From Meghimatium bilineatum (lineage: Eukaryota > Mollusca > Gastropoda > Stylommatophora > Philomycidae): 64,000 nt of DNA. The notes under the pieces are model-generated. The model was given only the letters and a program-made list of their open reading frames with translations, made no database searches and had not been told where the DNA came from. A program made the position numbers and the translations under genes. How positions within the stretch are numbered: the stretch's first letter is position 1; every line of letters starts with the position of its first letter. The stretch spans positions 66,325,354-66,389,353 of the forward strand of contig CM067322.1 in NCBI GenBank assembly GCA_034231615.1, in the 5' to 3' direction. Positions 32,305 to 43,317 of this stretch are shown here, one piece after another.

Positions 32305-32625
32305 TTCTGATTGAGTTTAGACAGTTGAAAAACAGTGGAGCCAGTAGAAAAACAATTCTACCAAAAATTTTCCTATGTGACCAGGTTGTGTTTAGACATT
32401 TGAAAAAACAGTGGAGACAGTAGAAAAATAACTCTACCAACAATTTTCCTATGTGGCCAGGTTGTGTTTTGACATTTGAAAAAACAGTGGAGACAGTAGA
32501 AAAATAATTCTACCAACAATTTCTCTATGTGGCCAAGTTGTGTTTAGACATTTGAAAAAAAAAAAACAGTGGAGACAGTAGAAAAATAATTCTACTAACA
32601 ATTTTCCTATGTGACCAGGTTTTTT
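32305..32625 (+). repeat. 76-bp tandem array, about 4 copies
   Basis: The unit contains GTTGTGTTTAGACATTTGAA, AAACAGTGGAGACAGTAG and AATTCTACCAACAATTTTCC. Copies differ mainly in the length of the A-run and in GACCAGG/GGCCAGG. Confidence 0.93.
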
Positions 32626-33163
32626 TATATTTTCATGAATTTAAAGGTAGAAAAAAAAGAGTAAAATTTGAACATTTTCAAATTTGTCAAAAATACAAAA
32701 CTAACTAATTAACAAATTTGAAAAAAGGAAATAATTATAGGTCTATAGCAAGTGACCAAAAATTCGTATAGAAAACTCCAATATGGCAACCTTGTTCCAA
32801 ATACCCACTATCCATTTCGAAGAAGAAATACACAGGAATTTCTACAATTCTTTCAAGTTTTGACAGCATTTGTAGGAATGTCTATGTTTCGAAAAGCTTG
32901 TCCAATGAATATGAGTCATAGAAAAGACTGAAGTTACAGGTAATTAGAACACGTTAGAAAAAGGTGAAGATTCTCCTCTCTAAAAATCTCAGGTGTCTGA
33001 ACACTTCAAAGGTAGCAATGTATCATTTTTGGTCTTTGTTGCAAACATTATCAATGACAACTTCAAGACATAAGCCAAGACCGTAACTTGAAAAAGTATT
33101 CTATCTGGTGATACTGAATCGATACCAACTTTTGTAAAAGTCACTTTCTTTAGCAAGATTATT
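32626..33163. other. no recognisable feature
   Basis: AT-rich; nothing recognised. Confidence 0.5.
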
Positions 33164-33757
33164 TTCTTCTTTTGTTCGCTAATAATGTCTATATCTGCAG
33201 TGTTGTTTCTTGTATAAATTGGACAGTGTTTTCCATTTTTTGTTTTGTACCATAAAGTTTAACATGCATAGGTGTATCAGAAGGCCAGTATGTGCACCTT
33301 AATCTGTCATAGTTTGCACATTCTTGAAGGATATGTTCTGAAGTCTGGTTGGCTTGTCCGCATGTACACTTTGCTGTTGTACCAATTAAAAATTGTGTAT
33401 ACATATGGCTGTTTACTCTATTGTGTCCAGTTCTGAGTCGAAATATGATGACCTGTTCTTGTCTGTTAAGTAGGTCGTAGTTGTCACGTGGAGGTAAATT
33501 AGGCTTTCGTTGTGCCTTTATCGCAGATTTCTTTTGGTGATAGCTGGTTGGTGCATCCAGTTGCTGCATATTAGAACCTTCCGTGGCCAGCTCTCTCATT
33601 TCCTGATATTTAACAGTGTGATGGAATCCATTGCAGTATAATTCTACACCTATTTTGCACTATGGACAATACCTCTTTTAACTCTTGTAGTTTATTGGAT
33701 TGTAGTGCCTCTAGTACTGATCTTGCATCTGTTAGTAGTACAGCAAGGTTATAAATC
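33164..33757 (-). mobile_element. LINE-C: RNase H second half and C-terminus, 5'-truncated
   Basis: From high to low: YNLAVLLTDARSVLEALQS (catalytic Asp), ILQWIPSHC (His) followed by a stop, then TSYHQKKSAIKAQRKPNLPP, LNRQEQVIIFRLRTGHNRVN, MYTQFLIGTTAKCTCGQANQ, TSEHILQECANYDRLRCTYW and MENTVQFIQETT. CTCGQ plus ILQEC looks like a Cys-rich terminal knuckle (C-C-H-C order) shared by all LINE-C copies. The 3' end is TTAGCGAAC plus a short GAA-type tail. At least one in-frame stop is present. Confidence 0.9.
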
Positions 33758-33892
33758 AATGGTTCTTAGACTGGGGATCGTCAGTACATCGTCAGATGAT
33801 TCACACCGTCTGAAAGTTATTTTATGAATTTTTACATTTTCAATAAAACAATAAACGGGCAAATAGAAAATATAAATCCAAAAAAGAAGTTG

Positions 33893-33965
33893 CAAGCCTC
33901 GGTAGTGTACTGTTAAATCACTCGTTCGCAGATCAATAGATCCAGGTTTCAAGTTCAGTTGTTAT
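33893..33965 (+). mobile_element. possible tRNA-like SINE head
   Basis: CCTCGGTAGTGTACTG (A-box-like) is followed by CCAGGTTTCAAGTTC (B-box-like) at tRNA-like spacing. No second copy was found in the window. Confidence 0.3.
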
Positions 33966-34964
33966 TCCTGGTTTGACATTTTTTTTATTGAATTACATAT
34001 GTAGCTCACCCGCCCACAGTTAAGCAGTTTTTGCAAGGCTCACACTCTGGAACTATCTAGAAATGGCGCCATCATACTGAATAAGTACGGTAGGTTATAC
34101 AATGGTCAAGCGGTTTCTTGTCAGCAGCTGGCTAAACAGCTGAGAACTGTGGGGGACAGATGAGTATTGTGACGCTGGTTCATGACTCAGTTTCCTATAC
34201 CTTTACCAAGGCACACGTTAGATAGATTTTATTGTAAATTTCTTGGAAATTATATATACGGGTTTATTCATCTTAACAGAGGACCTGAAGTCAGTCTGTA
34301 CCAGAGGATAATGATAATGATGATAATCATTATGAAATAACCCCTTTAACTGTGAGCATGTAGCTCTTAACAGCTCATAACCTTTCTGACAAAAACATAG
34401 ATTCTCATCAGTTGAGTAGCCAAGGTGGCACTTAGTTGCATTCGAATTGCTGTCTCAAAGAAATGGTTATGTTTATGAAATTTATGAAGTTTTGGTCCCT
34501 GAAAGAAGGCATTCCATTGCAACAGCATCACTGGAGCATCAAGTCCTGCCAAGATTGCAGTATATATGTCTGTACTAACTAATTCAGCATTCTTCCGTTT
34601 CATCTGTTGACCTATATGCAGTGACGGTACACCTAGCATTCTCCGTCACCTTGGAATCCACCAAAAACGGATAAAGGTACAATGTTCGCAAGTCTGAATC
34701 TCTCCCCAACTTTACTTAGTCGCCCCCCTACGTCATATCTTGAAAAGATACAGTATCCATATTATTTGCACCTTGAACTAGATGTCCAGGCCCCACTGGC
34801 CACACGGACGGAGCCTGTACCAGATGGTGTTAATCGGTTATGAGCCGAATATGTATTTCCATAGCTAAACATGCTGATTCATAAGCGATTTGACTTATTA
34901 CATAATACACATGGGGAACATAATCACGTCTGAACCTTCGTTCTTCTGCCCTCCTGAGAATTGC
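33966..34964. other. no recognisable feature
   Basis: About 1 kb with no family match. A 90-codon minus-strand frame (34639-34367) is unsupported. Confidence 0.45.
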
Positions 34965-35160
34965 ATAGGTTCTAATCAAATTTTCAACCTAAGCTCACTA
35001 TGCTAACTCCTCAGATTATCAGGATATCGTCAGAAGAAAATGTCTTGTGTTATGATTTACAGTTAAGTTGTAATATCTGCACTGTTTAGTCTGACATGTC
35101 CGACTTCAGCATTGTTTCTTGGTCACTTTGACCTTATATGGGATGGTGTACCTATTTCGA
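34965..35160 (-). mobile_element. SINE1, long form fragment
   Basis: CTAACTCCTCAGATTATCAG, TTGTGTTATGATTTACAGTT, GTAATATCTGCAC, GTCTGACATGTCCGACTTCA and TGGTCACTTTGACC follow the long SINE1 order. The distal part is missing. Confidence 0.7.
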
Positions 35161-35229
35161 TATGAATGGAAGGTGAAAAATGTGATATTCTTCACAACGT
35201 CAACATGCGGGTGAATTGGTGTTGATATT

Positions 35230-35320
35230 GTAAGGAATTGTAGCTTCCTTCAATGTCGAGAACATCACGAATTTGTAAGGAATTGTAGCTTCCTTCAATG
35301 CCGAGAACATCACGAATTTG
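35230..35320 (+). repeat. 45-bp tandem duplication
   Basis: GTAAGGAATTGTAGCTTCCT and what follows occurs twice with one substitution (GTCGAG/GCCGAG). Confidence 0.95.
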
Positions 35321-35394
35321 TTTCCATCACATACATAATGCCATCAGTAATTTCACATCGATGAATCTGCTAAATCGAACATCAGATTAATTAT

Positions 35395-35635
35395 AGACTT
35401 GCCTGGCGTGTGGAGACCAGACATGCCCGGCGTGTAGAGTCCAGACATGCCCGGCGTGTAGAATCCAGACATGTCCGGCCTGTGGAGACCAGACATGCCC
35501 GGTGTGTGGAGACCAGAAATGCCCGGTGTGTGGAGACCAGAAATGCCCGGCGTCTCGAGACCAGACATGTCCGGTGTGTGGAGACCAGACATGCCCGGCG
35601 TGAGGAGACCAGACATGCCGGCGTGTGATGATCTT
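35395..35635 (+). repeat. 24-bp tandem array, about 10 copies
   Basis: The unit is GTGTGGAGACCAGACATGCC plus CGGC. Because 24 is divisible by three it opens four overlapping frames on both strands (for example MSGLHTPG repeats), none of them a gene. It is the most GC-rich array here, with CCGG in nearly every unit. Confidence 0.95.
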
Positions 35636-36111
35636 ATCTCCATACCTAAAACCATGACCATATATATATATAATAAATATGATCTGTGGGATAAAACATG
35701 ATCGCGTCACAATTCTTGATTGATTTGACTTGATCCTGTGGTTTTTGTTTTTTCTCATTGGTCAGCCAATGAAAAAACGTATATCAGATCAGCCAAGATC
35801 GGTGATTTCATCACGGATTCGCTCACATATCTTATTGAAACTAAAGTCGGTCATGTATGAATTTACCCAAGGCTGAGATCAGAGCACATATAGAAAGAGT
35901 TTCTTGTCAGTTATATAATCCTGTGGATTCATCGCAAATCATCCTTCAAAAGTGAAACTATTTGACATTTTCTGTGATTTCCTTTGACTGTTGACCCAAA
36001 GTGACCAATAAAAACACGGAAATAATCAAATAGCTTTATATTTTAAGGTTGATTCTGATGAGTCATTATTACCTTATAATTGACGAGGGAATCGTATAGG
36101 CACAACCGGTG
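35636..36111. other. no recognisable feature
   Basis: Nothing recognised on either strand. Confidence 0.5.
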
Positions 36112-36120
36112 TGCGGAAAC

Positions 36121-37216
36121 TTCTTTTCTTCTTCTTTGTTCGTTGTCAAACTCCTGAAAATTAGCAGGATGTAGTCCGTATAATGGGATAGTTGTGTCAT
36201 AGTTTAGAGTTTTGGTGCGATGTCTGTACGTTTCGGTCTGACACATGTGGCTTCAATTTGGCTTCTTCTTCTTCTTCTTCTTCTTCTTTCGTTCACTTGA
36301 AACATGTCTATATCTAAATTCTGTCTCCTTAATAAAACTCACTGTCTTTTGTAGTTCATACAGTGCCCCATAGAGTTTTGATTCCAGTGTTGTTTCCTCT
36401 GGCCAATATGTCTGCCTCAGCGTTTCATGCTCAGAACACTCTTGAAGTATATGTTTGGCACTCTGTGCTGCCTGTCCATATGTACACATGGCCGTGTTGC
36501 CAATCTTGAACTTTGTATACATGTGACTGCGTAGTCGGTTGTGTCCTGTTCTGAGACGTAGAATTATAACTTGTTCTGGTCTGCTCATAATATGATAGTC
36601 ATCTTGTGTTGGTGTTTGTGGCTTTCTTATTGACTTGATCATCTGTTTTTTTTCTGATGGTAGGTGATTGGTATATCTGGTTGGTCTTCGGCAGCACCTT
36701 CCTTAGCCAGTTGGTCTGCTTTTTCATTTCCTGGTATTCCACAGTGAGAGGGTATCCACTGCATGGTTACCCTATACTGGTAAGACAATTATCTAAGTAG
36801 TTTTTTCAACTCTGTTAGTTTTCCAGACTGGAGAGCTTGAAGCACTGACCTTGCATCTGTCAGGAATACCACAGGCTGTAGGTCAGAGTTGGAGTTCAGC
36901 AGTTTTTTAGCTGCCACACTAATTGCCTGGATTTCAGCATCATAATTATTGCAGAATTTTCCTGTTGGTGTTCTGATGGTATCTCTAGGCTTGTGTGGAT
37001 ATTCTATATATACACCTGCACCTCCATTTCTCACTGCATTCTGTGCTGACCCATCTGTGTATACTCTAATTTGGCTTCTGAATCACTTTGAACCTATGAG
37101 ATGGGGCAGTTAACTCCATCAAATAACCTTCTTAATCACTCCTTACAACATGCATGGAAGATAAACAGTGTTGATATTCTTCTCTCCCTTTTCGAGCCTC
37201 GGCAATACACGAAAAA
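36121..37216 (-). mobile_element. SINE1, full-length long form, split by LINE-C, 9-bp TSD
   Basis: TGCGGAAAC flanks it at 36112-36120 and 37217-37225. Removing the LINE-C insertion leaves about 283 bp of SINE1: (TTC)-rich tail side, GTCAAACTCCTGAAAATTAG, AGGATGTAGTCC, TTCGGTCTGACACATGTGG, then beyond the insertion TTCTGAATCACTTTG, AACTCCATCAAATAACCTTC, CAACATGCATGGAAGAT and GAGCCTCGGCAATACACG. It is the reference long copy in the window. Its 5' end is at 37216. Confidence 0.92.
36266..37067 (-). mobile_element. LINE-C: near-complete RNase H and C-terminus, 11-bp TSD
   Basis: AATTTGGCTTC lies on both sides (36255-36265 and 37068-37078), inside SINE1. On the minus strand: RVYTDGSAQNAVRNGGAGVY (Asp), NYDAEIQAISVAAKKLLN (Glu), VVFLTDARSVLQALQSGK (Asp), a single in-frame TAA, MQWIPSHCGIPGNEKADQLA (His, Asp), TYHQKK with an A-run about two bases too long, then RPEQVIILRLRTGHNRL, CTYGQAAQSAKHILQECSEH. 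It ends in a (GAA)n tail. All RNase H catalytic residues are present but two lesions kill the frame. Confidence 0.94.
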
Positions 37217-37225
37217 TGCGGAAAC

Positions 37226-37935
37226 GACATGCTTCACATCTAAACTAAATTTAAACTTGTGTGTCTTTTCTAATATTCAAATTCTGGTAGACTCGAATAT
37301 ATTGCTTTAGAAAATATGTACCTAATACTTTCCAATTCAAACAGGCACATTCAATCTAGAAAACGATGCTACAGCACAATGACAGGTTATTTTTAACCCC
37401 ATTATATGCAGGAACTGTTCATTTGTTTGGGAAAATAGAAAAAAAAAGATAATAACACTGAAGTTTTTCTACAGTAAAAGAAATTGCAAAGCGCTGAAAT
37501 AAGATTTGTGCAAAATTGACGTCTAGTTTCTGAAATTAAGTATGCAATGAACAAGTTTGAAAAATGAAGGATTGTAAACGTAAATTCTTACTTCGTCTTC
37601 AGGAACCTGAATTCATTTCTGACAACAGACTCGATGAGATCTAAGGAAAACAGTAATGCAATGTGCTGATTCAATATTGTCTGATGGGCAGTTCTGTAGC
37701 ATGTTTACAGTTCATGAAAAACGTCCAGGTAGAAGCAGAGAATAGGAAGTAATACATTTAACAGTTAATATAAAAGACTGAATCGCATGATGTAATCCGT
37801 CTTTCAGTAATAAAACAGACTGAATCAAATCAAACTGTACAGTTAAAAGTTCACAAAACAGACTGACTGAATCACATCAAACACTATCGTTTAAAGATTA
37901 CAAAACTGGCTGAATCCCATAATGTAGTTTAGTTT
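37226..37935. other. no gene; loose ACAGACTGAATCA repeats
   Basis: From about 37770 to 37935, and again near 38200, imperfect copies of ACTGAATCACATCAAAC and of GTTTACAGTTCATAAAAT recur. Otherwise unrecognised. Confidence 0.5.
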
Positions 37936-38005
37936 ACAGTTCATAAAATAAACGACGTTTCGGCTTAAAATTATACATCTGGACGAAATGCAACAGACAA
38001 ACGCG
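37936..38005 (-). mobile_element. possible PLE 3' UTR remnant with decayed hammerhead-like motif
   Basis: CGACGTTTCGGCTTAAAATT followed by ATACATCTGGACGAAATG keeps the CGAAACGTCG side and the CGTCC side of the PLE motif (minus strand). The CTGATGA core is degraded to CAGATGT. No coding part is seen. Confidence 0.35.
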
Positions 38006-39174
38006 CAATATTCTTAACACAGAAATCACATATTGTGTAACAATAGTGGTAGGACAAAAGTTTGGTGTAAAGCATATCATGGGAAATATACACAGTAAAG
38101 CTGGAAGAATCCAGCAAAAGAAGAGGAGACAAACATAGCATGACGAGCGGATAGAGTGTGATAAACTAGATCATCTTATTGAGTTTACAGTTTATAAAAT
38201 AGATTGAATCAGTGAGGTAACGTATACTAGCAGCCATTGAAAGAACAAAAGCATGTTGTTACATGAGCCACTGCATGTGCCGAATTTATATTAACTGAAA
38301 CTATTATTTTTTTACATGTACGAACTATTTGCTGAATCAAATCTGCAGTATTTTTTAAACATTAAATAATTCGTAATCAAATAGTAAACAGTTATCTATC
38401 CTTTGTGTAAAAAAAAAGGCAAAAAATGTTCACTCACTGTTATCAAGCCACATCCGTCATTTGTATCGCATGTGACCCCCAGCAGCATCAATACTAGCTT
38501 GGTTTTTGATGATGGATATGCAGGGTACCCGAGCTATTAAATTGTTTATATGATGGATGTGCTGTATCATTACCTATTTCAGACCATTAGTTAAGCCTTA
38601 GTATTGTCTTGTGTAAGAGTTAGTGGCATTATTACTATCGCTTCTTGTATTGCTTTAGTGAATGTCCGTCCTGGTGGATACCATAGCTACTGTGACGAGG
38701 GCATTGTTTTGTATTGTTTCTATTTTAGAGATATCGCTTGATGCTATTGACCCGTACATAATGCTAGCATATTCTAATTTGGCTCTAGTAAAGGCTTTAT
38801 GGAAACCTGTTGTTGTCTTAGTCGACGCTCTCCATCCACTACTGCGCATGTAACGCAGCATATTTAGAGCTTATCTGCTTTGTAACTTATATGTTTATGC
38901 AATATAAGACTTGGATCTACCACCGCCCCCACGAATTTGGTGGATGGAATGAATTTTTTTGATTCATTATTAATATATACAGTCTTAATGTTATATCTGA
39001 ACCCTTAATGCTGCAGAGCGTTCCTACTGTTTTTGTTAGAATTAATTTAAAACCCCATTTTGTCATCCAGGTTTTTGCGTTATTTAGTTGTTGAATCATT
39101 ACTTTTAGATATCTGATATTATTGTATGGGCTCCAGATTTCAGCATCATTTGCAAACTGTGACGGACTATTCTT

Positions 39175-39883
39175 CATCATCATCAAGTGCCGTCTCCGCA
39201 ACGAAGGTTGGCTGCAACGTATCTCCAACATCTCCTGTCTCTTGTCTTGGTGGTGCACTCTGCTAGACTGTAACCTGTCCATCGTGTAATGTTACTCTCC
39301 CACTTGTATCTCTGCCTACCTCTTGCTCGCTTCCCTTTGACTTTACCCTCAAGTAAGGTCTTCAATAGGGTGTCATGTCTTTTAATGTGTCCAAAGTATT
39401 TTATTTGCCTGATCTTTATTTCTCTTAGTAGTTCTTTCTTCATATTAAGTGTTTTAGCACCTCTTTATTTGTTTTCTTCTCTTTCCATGATGTTCTCCCT
39501 ATTCTTCTATATACCCACATCTCAAAGGCATCAATTTTGTCTTCTAATTGTTTATTTAGTGTCCATGTTTCTGAGCCATACATTAATATGGAATAGATGT
39601 AGCATTTTATAATTCTCATTTTTAACTTGTTTGTAATTTGTTTAGATATTAATAATTTCCTCATGTCATTGAATGTACTTTTAGCCATTCCTATTCTCCT
39701 TTTAACTTCTGTTTCACATCTGCCATCATTTGTGACTATGTGTCCAAGATATTGATCCAAGATATTGATCCAAGATATTGATCCAAGATATTGATCCAAG
39801 ATATTGATCCAAGATATTGATCCAAGATATTGATCCAAGATATTGATCCAAGATATTGATCCAAGATATTGATCCAAGATATT
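39175..39883 (-). mobile_element. 5'-truncated RTE-like LINE inserted in the RT, 11-bp TSD
   Basis: GGACTATTCTT flanks it (39164-39174 and 39884-39894). On the minus strand it starts with a 13-bp array and continues YLGHIVTNDGRCETEVKRRI, AKSTFNDMRKLLISKQI, MYGSETWTLNKQLEDKIDAF, MWVYRRIGRTSWKEKKTNKE. After a frameshift it reads IRQIKYFGHIKRHDTLLKTL, RARGRQRYKWESNITRW and DRRCWRYVAANLRCG. It ends in a short GATGATGATG tail. It is the C-terminal third of an RTE-type protein. Confidence 0.92.
39742..39883 (-). repeat. 13-bp tandem array at the 5' end of the inserted LINE
   Basis: About 11 copies of GATCAATATCTTG (minus strand), the sequence coding DQYLG at the truncated element's start. With a 13-bp unit the reading frame rotates, giving a 13-residue repeat ISWINILDQYLGS. 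The array begins directly at the target duplication. Confidence 0.95.
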
Positions 39884-40299
39884 GGACTATTCTTAATATC
39901 AGTTAATTCAAATAAACCATTAACCATTATTTTAAATATTCTGTTTAAATATTGTTGGAGATATTACAGATCACTGCGTGGTGTCTTTGTCCTATTCATA
40001 TGTATTTCTGAAATGTCATTATTTATTTCAACTTTAAAGTACATATCTTACATATGTTGTTATGTAGTTATATGCCTTACGAATCATCTATATCTGTGTT
40101 CTTAATTTTAAACAGAGCTCCTTCTCTCTAGCACTCGGCGCAAGCTGTCGCTACGTCGAGGAAGACAGCCACTCTGTCTCCTCTTTCGACATTCTTGGTA
40201 GGTAATAGTAGGATTCCCACTTTTGAAAATATTATGAGCGGATGAGGTCCCTTCAATATGTCAGATATATACATTGATATCTCTATTAACACTCTGGTC

Positions 40300-40725
40300 A
40301 TGCTCCCTAGTGTAGGGCAACCTTATACCCTCAACCCCCGCATGTCTTGGAACGAATTAAGGTAATCTTTCTGGTTATAGATTGTGTCAAGAAAATCACC
40401 CGTTAACTATGGCAGGTTTCCTCTTGAACTTTGCGAAGCGTGTTTATTGACTAACAAAGTCTGCAAGCATGAGAATAGTCCTATGACATTAGACAGGGCA
40501 TTGTCTCCGGCACGGCCGTTGCCTCAATCATAAGATTGCTCGTTGATGTAGTGAACGCGCGGCTGGATTCTATGGCGGTTTTAACACCTCGTCGAACAGA
40601 AATGCCCAACAGTAAAGTTGGTGACGAATGACTGACCCATTAGTGTAGATTATTTCATCATTTTCTGCAATATTATCGTCAATCAGCCCTGACTTTCGCA
40701 TCCATCGCCACCGGATTGTTTTCCC
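40300..40725 (-). pseudogene. decayed LINE RNase H domain (A/B lineage)
   Basis: EIIYTNGSVIRHQ (YTDGS changed to YTNGS), then in a shifted frame GVKTAIESSRAFTTSTSN, LMIEATAVPETMPCLMS (Glu), HACRLC, NTLRKVQEETCHS, and a degraded IRSKTCGG where PGHAG belongs. Stops and frameshifts are frequent. The order and spacing match RNase H in LINE-A and LINE-B. An FLDV-containing stretch near 40150 might be an RT motif but is unsupported. Confidence 0.55.
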
Positions 40726-41115
40726 GGCAACTTCTGTTACTGATTACTGATTATTAGCAGAATCTCATCCACAGGATCATTGCAAGTAGAGTCACATATT
40801 TGTCAGATATCTTCTACCTGTCACAACCACAATCTGCCCCTTTTGAACCTGAAGTTACTCATTTTATTTAAATCTGCATGTAATTGATAAAGTATTGCAG
40901 CACTGATTTTGAGATATGCCCGAGCTTGTCACATCCTGATTCTGAGAAACAATGTCAGGAAGTCAATGATAAATCTCTAAGTCACACAGTGTGTATCCTT
41001 GGTGCATCCTAAGATATCTTAAGATCATCTAGATGATGTCATGGCATCGTTCTGAATCATGTGCATTCTGGCAATAGTACCACTAACCGTGAATATGATA
41101 CAAACGTATGATATG
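40726..41115. other. no recognisable feature
   Basis: Nothing recognised on either strand. Confidence 0.5.
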
Positions 41116-41193
<78 letters not shown>

Positions 41194-41237
41194 TATAAAC
41201 ATGTGTAGCGTATCCTTTTCGTAGTCTCGCATTTTAG

Positions 41238-41287
<50 letters not shown>

Positions 41288-41290
41288 AAT
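41116..41290 (+). repeat. TA and TC microsatellites
   Basis: A TA run (41116-41191) and a TC run (41236-41287) with a few TTTC interruptions. They lie at the truncated 3' end of the LINE-B copy. Confidence 0.95.
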
Positions 41291-41292
41291 GA

Positions 41293-41896
41293 CTACACCC
41301 TTCCCATACGTGCATCATCTATTTTAACTTTCTGAATCATATTCAGTGAGTCACTTAGTATGCATGCATGGAAATAGGCTTGGGATTCCAGCCATTTAAG
41401 TGTCTGCGTTACGGCAAATACTTCCATTGTTAGACTGCTTGTTGTTATGGTAAAGACACAACTGGCAGCGTGTGCTGTTTTTCCTTTTGATCTGGCAGTA
41501 GAGGTCCATGTGCATCGGTGATGAGGGATGACCAATCCGTCCATGCAAATCACATCTGTGTCATCGGCATGCTCGCAGATGAGTGCCTTGACCTCAGCAT
41601 CCACTCTCACGGGGCTGTGTTCCCTGCATTATCTATTGAATGTAAGGACGGTCTTGACTGCCTCTTGAAAGACCATAGGAATAGGTATCCATTCCTCGCC
41701 AAGAGTTATGCCTTCTGGGATAGATCTGTTTAAAGGTATCCTCGGCACGACCCATCCACGATTTACCTCTCTTGAGCCTGCTTCCCTTCACACGAGGGAG
41801 CTCGCTGTGTGTTGGGTGGTCAATGTCAGAACACACTATGAGGTATGCACGGGCACACCACATATCAATTCTATATGCTCGCAAAATCAGTTGCAA
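41293..41896 (-). pseudogene. LINE-B: RT C-terminus and first half of RNase H
   Basis: From high to low: HPTHSELPRVKGSRLKRGKS, WMGRAEDTFKQIYPRRHNSW (RT tail as in 26800-26880). After a frameshift come VKALICEHADDTDVICMDGL (YTDGS changed to CMDGL, Asp kept), AASCVFTITTSSLTMEVFAV (Glu), HACILSDSLNMIQKVK (Asp). It then breaks off into microsatellites before the His motif. The 3' half and tail are missing. Confidence 0.85.
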
Positions 41897-42351
41897 TTAA
41901 TGTTGTTGATATGAATTCTTTCTATTGAACTTCTGTTAGAATGCTACTATTAAACACAATACATTTAGCTTACTACACGCAGTTATTACAATTATACACT
42001 GTCCATAAATTATGTCAACAATTAGGGAAGGAGAGGTCTGAAAATTTTAACAGTTGTTGACCCGAGGGGGCGGGGTGGGGGGAGGGATTGTCAGAAGTTG
42101 ACTTTATCTATACTATTTTTATACATCAATTAAATTTTATGAATTTGAAATATTTTTTATAAATATCTGAGAGAGATAATCATGTAGTTTGTGCGTTAAT
42201 TCTTCGGCAGCATAATTTTTTTACTCCCAAAAGGTAACCTTTTTTTGTGCGGACATAATCAAGCAGAGAAGTGTCCCTGAATTCTTGACAATTTTTGTCA
42301 AAAATTACCACAAAATTGTGGACGAAATATATGGACAACCACTTACAGTTA
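41897..42351. other. no gene; G-rich quadruplex-like block at 42062-42086
   Basis: GAGGGGGCGGGGTGGGGGGA and the following AGGG give four G-runs. Otherwise unrecognised. Confidence 0.5.
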
Positions 42352-42420
42352 TATACATTCCATTCTCTGGAATATATCCTGCTAATGTGCAGGAGTTTGA
42401 GAAGAAACGCAGAAGTTCTC
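42352..42420 (+). mobile_element. SINE1 tail-end fragment, sense
   Basis: CATTCTCTGGAATATATCC, TGCTAATGTGCAGGAGTTTG and AGAAGAAACGCAGAAG match the last 70 bp of SINE1. The copy is 5'-truncated. Confidence 0.75.
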
Positions 42421-43317
42421 CTATTATAGCATTTCACTGAGTTTCACATACGTTTTGTACAAAATTTAGATTAGCTATGTTTGGTTATATTTTACCTGAC
42501 AATTAGCCATCGCCAGACTTCTAGACAATTACCGCAAAGTAAAGTTTTTGGGTTTTTTTTTTTTTGCCATAAACAGTTTCAATCATCTGGCAACAGTACT
42601 CGGTTACCAAATCTGGTGGTGGTCTGAGCACAACAGCCTGATAAGCGCTGAAGCGAGTAATGGATAACAGACAACTCTGGGAAACAAAGACGAAACGTTT
42701 GAGAAAGTACATCTTCTAAAGGATAGCAGGCACACGTGGACAGGTAAATGACAGCACATGTTGGTAGGTATCTGAAATAATAATTACAAATCACAACACA
42801 AGTAGGGGCCTACAAACGTTCTGTCAAAACATTGCGAGATTACACGATCATCTTTCAACTCCCGCCTATTTGCTTCCATCAACGAAGCACCTAGACATAT
42901 AAGACCTCGTGAGATAAAGTACCGATTACATTAACAGAAATCCCTGCCGGCAGATGTCCGTTCAAGTAGTGTTATTCTACCGCCAAGATACCAGATAAAT
43001 CCATTACAAAATAATACTGATACCCTTCGTGTTAGACTTAATCGTAAACAAAATCATAACAAAATAATAAGTATACGGATTAGCTTTCACAACAAACGAA
43101 TCATAACTGGCGACTTATCAATAGCATTCGAATCTAGAGACGCGTAAAGTTTGTCTATGTTTATTGTTCTATGCAAGGGGAATAACTACCGTTTACCTCT
43201 TGTGATTTAACGAAAGTTCGGAGGAGTTGTAGATGCATCGAGATGTCTTCCTTTTTAGTTTTGTGGGTGAGTGTACTGTGATGATTTTCTTGAATCGTCT
43301 TGAGTGAGTATCTGCAT
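42421..43317. other. no recognisable feature
   Basis: About 0.9 kb with no match on either strand. Confidence 0.5.

Larger units (their letters stand above)
38440..40110 (-). pseudogene. Jockey/CR1-like RT, split by a second LINE
   Basis: From high to low: YNYITTYVR and KVEINNDISEIHMNRTKTP, then a decayed motif B (family PQGSVISPTLFNIM), MVNGLFELTDIKNSP. The 709-bp insertion interrupts at 39175-39883. Then come SPSQFANDAEIWSPYNN (motif C, FADD changed to FAND), MIQQLNNAKTWMTKWGFKLI, TLCSIKGSDIT, and after frameshifts MLRYMRSSGWRAST, TRAKLEYASIMYGSIASSDI. The tail to 38440 is poorly readable. The loss of one catalytic Asp and several frameshifts make it inactive. Confidence 0.87.

Noticed and set aside
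40095-40200. RT motif A (VAVFLDVATAC) on the minus strand
   Set aside because: It is an isolated match of about ten residues without the neighbouring RT motifs in the same frame. It may also be decayed RNase H sequence.
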